Source: Rhizobium sp. N324 (GTDB lineage: Bacteria; Pseudomonadota; Alphaproteobacteria; Rhizobiales; Rhizobiaceae). From it: a stretch of 64,000 nucleotides of DNA. Positions 30,458 to 37,834 of the stretch are shown here, piece by piece. Numbering within the stretch: position 1 is the stretch's first letter; every line of letters begins with the position of its first letter. The stretch covers positions 4,197,501 to 4,261,500 of the forward strand of contig NZ_CP013630.1 in the NCBI RefSeq assembly GCF_001664485.1. The letters run 5' to 3'. A program made the translations under genes and the position numbers. Below the pieces are notes generated by a model. It searched no databases. It had not been told where the DNA came from and saw nothing but the letters and a program-made list of their open reading frames with translations.

Positions 30458-31438
30458 ATGGAATATGCTAAATTTGGGAAGACCGGCCTGGAAGTCTCAA
30501 AAATTTGCCTGGGCTGCATGACCTTCGGCGATCCCGGCCGCGGCAATCACGCCTGGAGCCTGCGGGAAGAAGAAAGCCGGGCGATGATCCGCCAGGCGAT
30601 CGACCTCGGCATCAATTTCCTCGACACCGCCAATACCTATTCCAACGGCTCCTCGGAGGAGATCGTCGGCCGCGCCATCAAAGATTTCGCCAAGCGCGAG
30701 GACATCGTGCTGGCGACGAAGGTGTTCAACCGCATGCGGCCGGGCCCGAATGGCGCCGGCCTGTCGCGCAAGGCGATCTTCGACGAGATCGACAACAGCC
30801 TGCGCCGCCTCGGCACAGACTATGTCGACCTCTACCAGATCCACCGCTTCGACTACACGACGCCGATCGAGGAAACGCTGGAAGCGCTGCACGACGTCGT
30901 CAAAGCGGGCAAGGCGCGCTATATCGGCGCCTCCTCGATGTATGCCTGGCAATTCGCCAAGTCGCTCTACGTCTCCAGGCTGAACGGCTGGACCGAGTTC
31001 GTCAGCATGCAGAACCATCTGAACCTGCTCTACCGCGAGGAAGAGCGTGAAATGCTGCCGCTCTGCGAAGATCAGAAGATCGCCGTCATCCCCTGGAGCC
31101 CGCTTGCCCGCGGCCGCCTGACCCGCGATTGGGACGAGGCGACGGCGCGCAGCGAAACCGACGAATTCGGCAAGACGCTGTACACGCAGTCCGTCGACGC
31201 CGACCGCAGGATCGTCGAGGCCGTGGCCGAGATCGCCAAGGCCCGCGGCATCTCCCGCGCTGAGGTCGCAACCGCCTGGATCCTGCAGAAGAGTGCCGTG
31301 ACCGCCCCGATCATCGGCGCTTCCAAACCGAACCACCTCAGCGACGCGGTTGCCTCGCTCTCGGTCAAGCTCACCACGGAAGAAGTAGCCGCCCTGGAAG
31401 CACCCTATATCCCGCACGCCGTCGCCGGCTTCAAATAA
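30458..31438 (+). CDS. Aldo/keto reductase
   Basis: 326 aa from the ATG at 30458 (GGAG about 8 bases upstream); a longer frame upstream lacks support. A TIM barrel of the AKR family with the tetrad positions visible: FLDTANTYSNGSSEE (Asp, Tyr), VLATKVF (Lys) and YQIHRFD (His). NADPH cofactor segment PIIGASKPNHLSDAV near the end. The substrate is unknown; the group includes the YajO/Tas-like reductases of small aldehydes. Confidence 0.93.
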   Translation: MEYAKFGKTGLEVSKICLGCMTFGDPGRGNHAWSLREEESRAMIRQAIDLGINFLDTANTYSNGSSEEIVGRAIKDFAKREDIVLATKVFNRMRPGPNGAGLSRKAIFDEIDNSLRRLGTDYVDLYQIHRFDYTTPIEETLEALHDVVKAGKARYIGASSMYAWQFAKSLYVSRLNGWTEFVSMQNHLNLLYREEEREMLPLCEDQKIAVIPWSPLARGRLTRDWDEATARSETDEFGKTLYTQSVDADRRIVEAVAEIAKARGISRAEVATAWILQKSAVTAPIIGASKPNHLSDAVASLSVKLTTEEVAALEAPYIPHAVAGFK

Positions 31439-31499
31439 CCGCCGGCGAGTTTTCCTCTCCGCCCACGCGGAGACGGATATCGAAACGCATCGTCCCGAA

Positions 31500-32078
31500 C
31501 TATGCCCGGCAGCCGGGATCGAGCTTGCGGCGCATAGTCACTAGAAATTGCTCGGCAAGCGCCCGGTCCTCGACCGCACGGGCCAGGATGACGGCGCCCA
31601 TCATCGAGGAGAGCGTGGTGGCGGCATTGGCGCGGCGCTCCTCTTCGCTCTTGCCGGGAACGATATCGGCAAGCGTCTCGACCAGCACGGAGAGCCCGTC
31701 GCTGAAGACGGCGCGCACCGCACCGCGGCTACGGCTGACCTCCTGGATCAGCGTCGCGAAGACACAGCTGCCGCCCGGATCGTCGACCGTGCGCCAATGG
31801 ATATAATGGTCGAGAAGCGATTCCAGCGGCCGGTCGGGAGAATTGGCGATGTGCTCCTTCCAGCGCGTTTCGACCTTGTCGATCAGCTTACGGCTGACCT
31901 CGAGCGCCAACTCGTCCTTCGAAGCGAAATGCCCGTAGAAACCGCCATGCGTCAGCCCTGCCGCCTTCATGATGTCGGCGACGCCAACCCCGTCGAAACC
32001 GTTCTCGCGAAAGAGCACACCGGCAACGCTCAGGATCTTTTCACGGTTTTCGGCAAATTTCTCGCGGCTGACCCGCAT
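31500..32078 (-). CDS. TetR/AcrR family transcriptional regulator
   Basis: 192 aa. The DNA-binding domain (about 1-55) has the TetR helix-turn-helix GVGVADIMKAAGLTHGGFYG, followed by a ligand domain of the group often linked to MFS exporters. Divergent from an MFS gene across 119 bases that hold two operator-like palindromes, so it probably represses that transporter and itself. Confidence 0.94.
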   Translation of the reverse strand: MRVSREKFAENREKILSVAGVLFRENGFDGVGVADIMKAAGLTHGGFYGHFASKDELALEVSRKLIDKVETRWKEHIANSPDRPLESLLDHYIHWRTVDDPGGSCVFATLIQEVSRSRGAVRAVFSDGLSVLVETLADIVPGKSEEERRANAATTLSSMMGAVILARAVEDRALAEQFLVTMRRKLDPGCRA

Positions 32079-32101
32079 TTCTCATCTCCAGAAATAGTCG
32101 C

Positions 32102-32156
32102 TTGACAAAATATATGACGTCCATCATGAATACGCAAGAAATATGATGACCATCAT
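32102..32156. promoter_or_regulatory. TetR-type twin operators over a promoter-like element
   Basis: Two 14-bp dyads: ATGACGTCCATCAT (32114-32127; one mismatch) and ATGATGACCATCAT (32143-32156; perfect 6-bp arms), 29 bp centre to centre. TTGACA at 32102-32107 could be a -35 box for the MFS gene, so the first dyad would cover its promoter. The adjoining TetR gene is the obvious ligand. Confidence 0.65.
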
Positions 32157-32197
32157 GTAAATCATTCCCGAACCTGAATCCGAACGGAATCTCGCTC

Positions 32198-33493
32198 ATG
32201 GTATCCACAGCGCTCGCCACCACTCTTGCCCGGCGCAACATCCACTACGGCTGGGTCGTCGTTGCCGCAACCTTCCTCACCATGCTGGTCACAGCCGGCG
32301 CCATGGGCGCACCAGGCGTGCTGATCAAGCCGCTGCAGGACGAGTTCGGCTGGGAGACCTCGCAGATTTCCTCGGCCCTTGCGATCCGCCTGATCCTTTT
32401 CGGTTTCATGGGCCCGTTCGCCGCCGCCTTCATGAATTATTTCGGTGTGCGCAAGGTCATCGTCTTCGCCCTGGCGCTGATCGGCGCCGGCTTTATCGGT
32501 TCGCTGTTCATGACCACGCTGTGGCAGTTGCTGGTGCTCTGGGGCATCGTCGTCGGCTTCGGCACCGGTCTGACGGCGATGGTGCTCGCCGCAACGATCT
32601 CCACCCGCTGGTTCACCAAACATCGCGGCCTCGTCGTCGGCATGCTCTCGGCGAGTTCGGCCACCGGCCAGCTCGTCTTTCTGCCGCTGATGGCCGAGCT
32701 GACGGAGCGCTACGGCTGGCGCTCCACGGTATTTTTCGTCTGCGCCATGATCATGGTCGCAGCTCTCGCCGTGCTCGCCTTCATGCGCGACCGGCCGGCC
32801 GACCTCAACCTGCCCGCCCTCGGCGAAACACAGGTCACGCCGCCGCCGGCCAGCACCTCGCTCGGCGTCGCGCTGATGACGCCGATCACCGTGCTCAAGG
32901 AAATCTCCAGGACCTCCACCTTCTGGATCCTGTTTGCCACCTTTTTCATCTGCGGCCTCAGCACCAATGGCCTGATCCAGACCCACTTCGTCACCCTCTG
33001 CGGCGATTTCGGCATCGTGCCGGTGGCCGCGGCCAGCGTGCTCGCCGTCATGGGCATCTTCGATTTCTTCGGCACCATCGGCTCCGGCTGGCTGTCCGAC
33101 CGCTTCGACAATCGCTGGCTGCTGTTCTGGTATTACGGCCTGCGCGGCCTGTCGCTGCTCTACCTGCCCTTCAGCGATTTCAGCTTTTACGGCCTCTCGA
33201 TCTTCGCCGTCTTCTATGGCCTCGACTGGATCGCCACCGTGCCGCCGACCGTCAAGATCGCCGCCGACCGCTTCGGCCGCGAAAAGGTCGGCCTCGTCTT
33301 CGGCTGGGTTTTTGCCGGCCATCAGCTGGGTGCCGCAACCGCCGCCTATGGCGCCGGCCTGTCGCGCACGGAACTTTCGAGCTACCTGCCCGCCTTCTTC
33401 ATCGCCGGCGCCTTCTGCCTGCTGGCCTCGATCCTGGCGATCACCCTGAAGAAGTCCGGCCTGAGCAATCCCGCACCTGCGGCTGCCCATTGA
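32198..33493 (+). CDS. MFS transporter (monocarboxylate/oxalate-formate-like)
   Basis: 431 aa with about 12 membrane helices. NIHYGWVVVAATFLTMLVTAGAM and the TRWFTKHRGLVVGMLSA loop are typical of the OFA/MCT-like branch of the major facilitator superfamily, which handles small organic acids. The opposing TetR gene suggests inducible uptake or export of such a compound. It ends at a clear terminator. Confidence 0.9.
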   Translation: MVSTALATTLARRNIHYGWVVVAATFLTMLVTAGAMGAPGVLIKPLQDEFGWETSQISSALAIRLILFGFMGPFAAAFMNYFGVRKVIVFALALIGAGFIGSLFMTTLWQLLVLWGIVVGFGTGLTAMVLAATISTRWFTKHRGLVVGMLSASSATGQLVFLPLMAELTERYGWRSTVFFVCAMIMVAALAVLAFMRDRPADLNLPALGETQVTPPPASTSLGVALMTPITVLKEISRTSTFWILFATFFICGLSTNGLIQTHFVTLCGDFGIVPVAAASVLAVMGIFDFFGTIGSGWLSDRFDNRWLLFWYYGLRGLSLLYLPFSDFSFYGLSIFAVFYGLDWIATVPPTVKIAADRFGREKVGLVFGWVFAGHQLGAATAAYGAGLSRTELSSYLPAFFIAGAFCLLASILAITLKKSGLSNPAPAAAH

Positions 33494-33505
33494 TATCGCA
33501 AGCCT

Positions 33506-33526
33506 CCGGCCTCGAAACGAGGCCGG
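33506..33526 (+). terminator. Terminator of the MFS gene
   Basis: A perfect 9-bp stem CCGGCCTCG (33506-33514), AAA loop, CGAGGCCGG (33518-33526), 12 bases past the stop. The downstream tract is weak (ATCTCTCT). Confidence 0.65.
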
Positions 33527-33616
33527 ATCTCTCTACCGGATCAGTCTGATAACTTCGCTTGCCCGTCTTGCGCGTGCGGGCGCTCGCATGTTAGACAGCC
33601 GCCCGTTCACTCCGTT

Positions 33617-33701
33617 GCCCCATTGGCGGAATTGGTAGACGCGCTCGACTCAAAATCGAGTTTCGAAAGAAGTGCTGGTTCGACTCCGGCATGGGGCACC
33701 A
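33617..33701 (+). tRNA. tRNA-Leu (anticodon CAA)
   Basis: 85 nt with an encoded 3' CCA. The acceptor stem is GCCCCAT/ATGGGGC; the anticodon stem CTCGA/TCGAG closes the loop CTCAAAA, giving anticodon CAA (reads UUG). The T arm GGTTCGACTCC and a long class II variable arm fit tRNA-Leu. It marks the left edge of a stretch of unusual genes, as tRNA genes often do for integrated islands. Confidence 0.96.
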
Positions 33702-33823
33702 GCCTACAAGGCTAAACAGCTTTAGTTCACTGAAAAAATTGAGCAAATTCGTCCTCCGGGTACTGCGAACGGTACTGAGCGGGGACCAGAGGCCAGCGGC
33801 AGAACGATGCCCCATATGAGGGG

Positions 33824-34687
33824 CTACACGACCACCTCGATATGCTCGGCGAGGGATTTATCTTGTACCGACGTCCACTGAGTAACATCGCGTTCCATCA
33901 CGAAAAGTAAGCGTCTTTCCCTCTCAGGTCTGTAAATGTTGGGCTTTGTGAAGACAGAGGCGGCCTCAGTTGCCTCTATCAATGCGTCGAGGTGATGTAT
34001 CGCAGCGTATTCTAGGGCGGCGTCCTTAAGGTCGCCCGTCCCGTTCAACTCGAAGAATTTTTCAGGCAAATCGCTGACGCCTTTGACTATCTTGACGTTT
34101 GAATAATTTACGTCTCTGACAGCAAACCTCGTTGCTCCAAGTAGGTTGGCAATTTTCTGAGCGAACGTCGTCACCCGGTTAATTCTGAGGAGCCTGCTAC
34201 CAAATTTGGCGTGGCGAAGACTTCGTTCGGTCTTACGCGCGTCAGACGAAGTGCATATCACCAGGGAGTTGAATCCAGAATTCGAAATCATCCCGAGAGA
34301 TTCTTTTGGCGATACTAAGTGGATCATCCCTAGACCTTCGCGGACGTCCACCGCTTCTTCATTCTCGATGGTGTGGTAGAAGTGGAGCGGATTGAGACGG
34401 ATGCTTCCTTGCAGCCAAAACTCAAGAGCCGCGTTGTCCGTGAATTTGTAGGCAACATCGTCGTCCGCATGCGGAGGAGCTTTGGCCGGCGTCAGGCTAA
34501 CGCATTTATCAACATTGGTTTCCTCGTCGAGGTCTAACACATAGTCGAAGAGCGCTCCGGCCACACGGAGTAGATTCCTATCGCTGAAGATTGCATTCTC
34601 TCCCCAAATCGCGATCATTTTTAGAAGAAGGGATCGACCCTGGTTCGAAAGTTTGAAACCGCCGTTCGCAACAAATTCTACCGTCAT
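33824..34687 (-). CDS. Hypothetical protein, island gene
   Basis: 287 aa, starting MTVEFVANGGFKLSNQGRSL. I do not recognise the family. A segment around 75-120 (YKFTDNAALEFWLQGSIRLN, then PLHFYHTIEN) loosely recalls DUF2971-type proteins, which have a similar opening with a length-graded surface residue set and appear in defence islands; this is weak. No signal peptide or membrane helix. Codon use is less G+C-biased than the neighbouring core genes, and it lies 122 bases from tRNA-Leu, which together suggest acquisition. Confidence 0.6.
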   Translation of the reverse strand: MTVEFVANGGFKLSNQGRSLLLKMIAIWGENAIFSDRNLLRVAGALFDYVLDLDEETNVDKCVSLTPAKAPPHADDDVAYKFTDNAALEFWLQGSIRLNPLHFYHTIENEEAVDVREGLGMIHLVSPKESLGMISNSGFNSLVICTSSDARKTERSLRHAKFGSRLLRINRVTTFAQKIANLLGATRFAVRDVNYSNVKIVKGVSDLPEKFFELNGTGDLKDAALEYAAIHHLDALIEATEAASVFTKPNIYRPERERRLLFVMERDVTQWTSVQDKSLAEHIEVVV

Positions 34688-34779
34688 GAGAACTGCCTGC
34701 TGTGCCCCTAAATGTTAGTCAGTAACGCCAAGCGTAAGGTCCAATCCCCGAGATTGCCATCCCTGATGCGCCCATCTGG

Positions 34780-35013
34780 TTGGTAAGTTTCGGCTTTAGA
34801 CGCCGTCGAGTTGCAGAAGGCGTTGCCAAGTTCATGGCCAACCCGACCGAGAAGGCAGCGAAGTACCGTGGCAAACCAGAGAACACCAACTGCAACGAGC
34901 TGGTCGCAGAGTTGCTCAAAGCCGACAAGAGCTGGACTGGCGTTCAACAGGCGACGGGCGTAAGTCGCATGACGGGGGCTAAGGTTGCCAACAGGCTGCG
35001 GGAGGGGGCTTGA
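34780..35013 (+). pseudogene. Probable remnant of a serine recombinase/resolvase C-terminus
   Basis: 77 codons opened only by a TTG. The segment RRRRVAEGVAKFMANPTEKA, then KYRGKP...VSRMTGAKVANRL resembles the end of resolvase/invertase proteins: the basic ERQRxGIxxAK linker, the KxxGRP-like turn, and a short helix-turn-helix. No catalytic Ser domain is found upstream. It is read here as a decayed recombinase piece in the island; it could also be a chance open frame. Confidence 0.4.
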
Positions 35014-35077
35014 GTGGCGGTGCCCCCCTAGGCGACGAATAGGTTTCCTCTAGGACCAGAGCCGTCCCGACCGGCAG

Positions 35078-35916
35078 TTAACCCGCGACGTTGACAAGGT
35101 AAGTCACAAATGCGGCACATGAGCCGAGCATAAAGATGGCCTCTGCTTCCTCGACCATCGTTTCTTTGTCTCCAACCATAGGGTGCCGGATGCCGTTCGC
35201 GTCGCTAGTGTAGCCATAGATGTTGCTGAACCCACTTTTAAGGGCGGGGTGCATGGGGTGTTTTTTGCCTATCTCTGTCAGCGCTTTCTGAAGGCTAGCC
35301 TCTCCTGTAAGCGACCGCGCCACCGACTCGACAGCATGAATGCTTTCTCTAACACTGTCCGCGTATTCGCCCGCTGTGAGAGACGAGCCCGCCTTCAGTA
35401 GATGGATCCGCGCACCTCCGAGTCCTGGACGGCTCATAGCGTCCAGAGCGGTATATATAGCTTCCCCCTCCTCCTCCGAGGAGATTGGGACCACTGACCC
35501 GTCTAACAACCGATATGCGCAACGCTCTTCTTCCATGAGGCGGACAAAGCCATCGGCTAGCATCGGGTCGTTGCAATTCCGGGCAAGCCACTCCACGAGG
35601 CCTAATACCTCGTCGTAGCGTCCATTTCGAATACGGGTCTCATGGCGTCCACTAGGTGTTCCAACCGGTTACCAAGGTCATCGACGAAACGTCCCAGTCG
35701 CTTCACCGAATAGTCGCGATGCAGCCGTTTCCAGGTGGTGCCTAGGCTGGTGCGCAGCAGTTGGCTGCTTTGCTCGTGCTCTACATGACTGTACACGGTA
35801 TCCCAGAGACGCGCCCGCAAGACATCAGACACTACTTTGAGCGCCATTTGCGACGGCAGGGGCTGGAGACCTTCCGCTTGTTCGAAGGAAATTTGAGACC
35901 TGTCAAAAAGAGTCAT
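35078..35916 (-). pseudogene. AbiJ-type (AbiJ-NTD4/HEPN-like) abortive-infection-like gene with a frameshift
   Basis: Two adjacent minus-strand frames together make one protein of about 279 residues. Part 1 (35602-35916, 104 codons) has the AbiJ-NTD4 opening GLQPLPSQMALK...LRARLWDTVY. Part 2 (35078-35596) continues VEWLARNCNDPML, then the family core CAYRLLDGSVVPISSEEEGEA and HPALKSGFSNIYGYTSDANG. Frame 1 stops at 35602-35604, while the second frame reads GRYDEVLGLVEWLARN through the junction. The total is 839 bases, one short of a whole number of codons, so a single-base loss near 35605-35630 explains it. Related proteins occur in phage-resistance islands; the catalytic mechanism is unproven. 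A sequencing error or a -1 programmed shift cannot be excluded. Confidence 0.75.
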
Positions 35917-36020
35917 GATGCACCAACAGGAAAGAGGTCACCAAAGATGAAAGAGGTTACCGATTCGTACAACTCACGGCGACCGCGCACTTCGAGCAAG
36001 CCCCAGTCCCACCCGTGCGT

Positions 36021-36485
36021 CTACAATTTCAGGGCTGATATTGTTAAGCTGATCACGCTTATTGCTAAGGCCCCCCAACTCAGCCAGGGCTTAAAGAGCA
36101 TCTCCATCTCGATATTCGCTTCGCGGCGAAGAAGGAGTTTACCCTCGTCAGTGAGATAATACCTGCCGTGAGGATTGCTCCACGACCAGTATTGATCATC
36201 ATACACAGGCTCTTCCGAGATAGGCCTCTGCGGAATTGGCACTCTCCAAGCCCTTGCCCGCTCGATAGCGTTCCGCGTCTCGATTTCATCGATTTGAGCG
36301 TAAACGAACTCTCTGCGAGTGTCATAATCGAAATAGGCCCTGTCCCAAGCGTCGGTCCCGCGCCCCAGCTTCTGCTCCTGGACTTTGCTCCGGAATTCGT
36401 TTTCCGCGTCCTCTAGATCAAATCGCAACTGCGCGAGCCGATAACGATCATCACGCCTTCGTAGTATTTCGGCGACGAGCCCCAT
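36021..36485 (-). CDS. Hypothetical C-terminally membrane-anchored protein
   Basis: 154 aa. A long charged, probably coiled-coil N-terminal part (DDRYRLAQLRFDLEDAENEF...IDEIETRNAIERARAW) leads to a short YYLTDEGKLLLRREANIEME segment resembling the end of a winged-helix fold. A single C-terminal membrane helix (WLSWGALAISVISLTISAL) would anchor it with its bulk in the cytosol. The family is unrecognised. Found within the tRNA-Leu island. Confidence 0.6.
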   Translation of the reverse strand: MGLVAEILRRRDDRYRLAQLRFDLEDAENEFRSKVQEQKLGRGTDAWDRAYFDYDTRREFVYAQIDEIETRNAIERARAWRVPIPQRPISEEPVYDDQYWSWSNPHGRYYLTDEGKLLLRREANIEMEMLFKPWLSWGALAISVISLTISALKL

Positions 36486-36881
36486 CTACCCTCCGAGACC
36501 TTCGTGACTTCTATCTAGCGGCGCGATCATCCAACGCAATAATTAGAGCTTTCATGAACTCGACCCGACGCTGGGAAAGGCAATCTGGAGACGCGGCCGC
36601 GATCTCAAGCGTTGCGAGGCCCCTAATTGCTTGAGATATTCAGTAGGCGTTACAGCTTCATGTGTAACGAATTGAAGTTAAAGGTGAATTTCCCCATACT
36701 GCACCGGTTCGATAATAGCCGAAGCTCACAGAGCGTAAGCTGTCGCTGCAGTTCCGCAGGAACGATGGCGGACGGGTTCGATTATGCTGCGATAAGCAGA
36801 ACCATGCTCCCGAATATAACCATCTCGCGCCTCCGCATCGACAAGCTGACGCGGAAGCGCGGACCGAATTCACATCCGAAC
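36486..36881. other. 396-bp region without a supported gene
   Basis: Several frames of 60-80 codons cross it on both strands, but none has a ribosome site, family likeness or codon bias of a gene. It may be decayed island DNA. No repeats or hairpins of note. Confidence 0.4.
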
Positions 36882-37169
36882 CTACTTGTTCTTCAGCAGC
36901 CACATCTTGCCGGCCATGGTGATGCCGTAGACGTCTTTCGTGACATCGTCATCGAGGTGCCGCCGCTCGAGGAAACCCGGTTCCTTCAGCTCGCCCAGCG
37001 TCTTGGCGGTGACCGATTTGATTTTCTGCGGCCGCTCTTTCCAACGGTCGTTTTTCGCGTAGGTCACCGTCGCGTTCTGATGCGTCCATTTATTGGCCGG
37101 CTGAGGGTAAAGGTCTCCATCCCGGGCGAGTTTCAATGCGGCGATCTGGGACGGCGTAAGTTCAATCAT
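36882..37169 (-). CDS. Hypothetical small protein, possible winged helix
   Basis: 95 aa from the ATG at 37169 (MIELTPSQIAALKLARDGDL); a TTG two codons earlier is the alternative. Mixed helix-strand pattern with KIKSVTAKTLGELKEPGFLE and a final YGITMAGKMWLLKNK, like the tail of a winged-helix DNA-binding fold (TKxGxxxL). No partner. It lies at the right flank of the island. Confidence 0.6.
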   Translation of the reverse strand: MIELTPSQIAALKLARDGDLYPQPANKWTHQNATVTYAKNDRWKERPQKIKSVTAKTLGELKEPGFLERRHLDDDVTKDVYGITMAGKMWLLKNK

Positions 37170-37292
37170 ACTCAAAAATCCTGTGCAGGCGGTGTTTGCG
37201 CTGGGAATGCGCTTCTACCAAAGGCGTGCTCATAACACCGACGGACGAGTTTCACCACTGCATTGCGATATCAGCGCCATGAAAGGCGAAAA

Positions 37293-37311
37293 CCCGGCTC
37301 TGTGAACCGGG
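37293..37311 (-). terminator. Terminator of the small exported-protein gene
   Basis: On the minus strand an 8-bp stem CCCGGTTC / GAGCCGGG (one G-U pair) with an ACA loop is followed by TTTTC. It lies 26 bases past the stop at 37337. Confidence 0.7.
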
Positions 37312-37336
37312 CTTCGTCCTTGTCGAGAATGTTTCG

Positions 37337-37621
37337 TTAGTTGCAACGCCGGACCGTTTTGGTCACTTCGCCGTCGTCGGTCTGGCGGGTAACGCTTCTG
37401 GTTTCGCAGCCATTGTCGCGATAGCGGCGGTGTTCGCGTTCGCGCACCGCACCGAAAGTGACGCCGCGCTCGCTGATGGTAATGCCGGGTCTGACCCGCT
37501 CATGACGATAACCGTCATCATAGGAACGTTCCCTGACATAGACGCTGTCGGCGAGAACAGGCGCTGCAAACGAGCAGGCGGCAAGGGCCGCCACAGTACA
37601 ATTCAGGATGATCTTCCGCAT
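37337..37621 (-). CDS. Small secreted protein, unknown function
   Basis: 94 aa from the ATG at 37621 (MRKIILNCTVAALAACSF). Signal peptide cleaved near APVLA-D. The mature part is Arg/Tyr-rich (RERSYDDGYRHERVRPG), with a terminal Cys pair (GCETRSVTRQ...RRC), so a disulfide is possible. No known domain. An AAAGGAG site lies close to the ATG. Similar short periplasmic proteins are common in rhizobia. Confidence 0.75.
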   Translation of the reverse strand: MRKIILNCTVAALAACSFAAPVLADSVYVRERSYDDGYRHERVRPGITISERGVTFGAVREREHRRYRDNGCETRSVTRQTDDGEVTKTVRRCN

Positions 37622-37834
37622 GTCGTTTCTCCTTTCTTGATGAAAGGGCAACGAGACAAGACGCAACTGGTTCCAACATTGCCGGCCGCCCGGCCGAGCC
37701 GCAGACGACAGCAGATAAGTTCCGCGCTTCATCGCACGGATTGAGAACAAGGCAGCGCCATCCGCTAAATCGACTGTTTAATTTTGCCTGCACTTCGTAC
37801 AGAGTGGCCGCCGCTATTACAGGAAGGTTCGGAC

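Noticed and set aside
32162..33490. 442-codon open frame on the minus strand
   Set aside because: Antisense to the MFS gene; hydrophilic Gly/Glu/His-rich composition is a mirror of hydrophobic codons.
35595..35640. Programmed -1 frameshift in the AbiJ-like gene
   Set aside because: No heptamer slippery site of the X XXY YYZ kind and no downstream structure was evident; a mutation or sequence error is the simpler reading.
36627..37235. 202-codon open frame on the plus strand in the island
   Set aside because: Overlaps the 36882 gene on the opposite strand; no ribosome site, mixed composition. A real small gene is not fully excluded.
33617..37800. Search for a direct repeat of the tRNA-Leu 3' end (attachment site)
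   Set aside because: No second copy of the last 15-25 bases was found by eye between 33702 and 37800, so no attachment pair is claimed.
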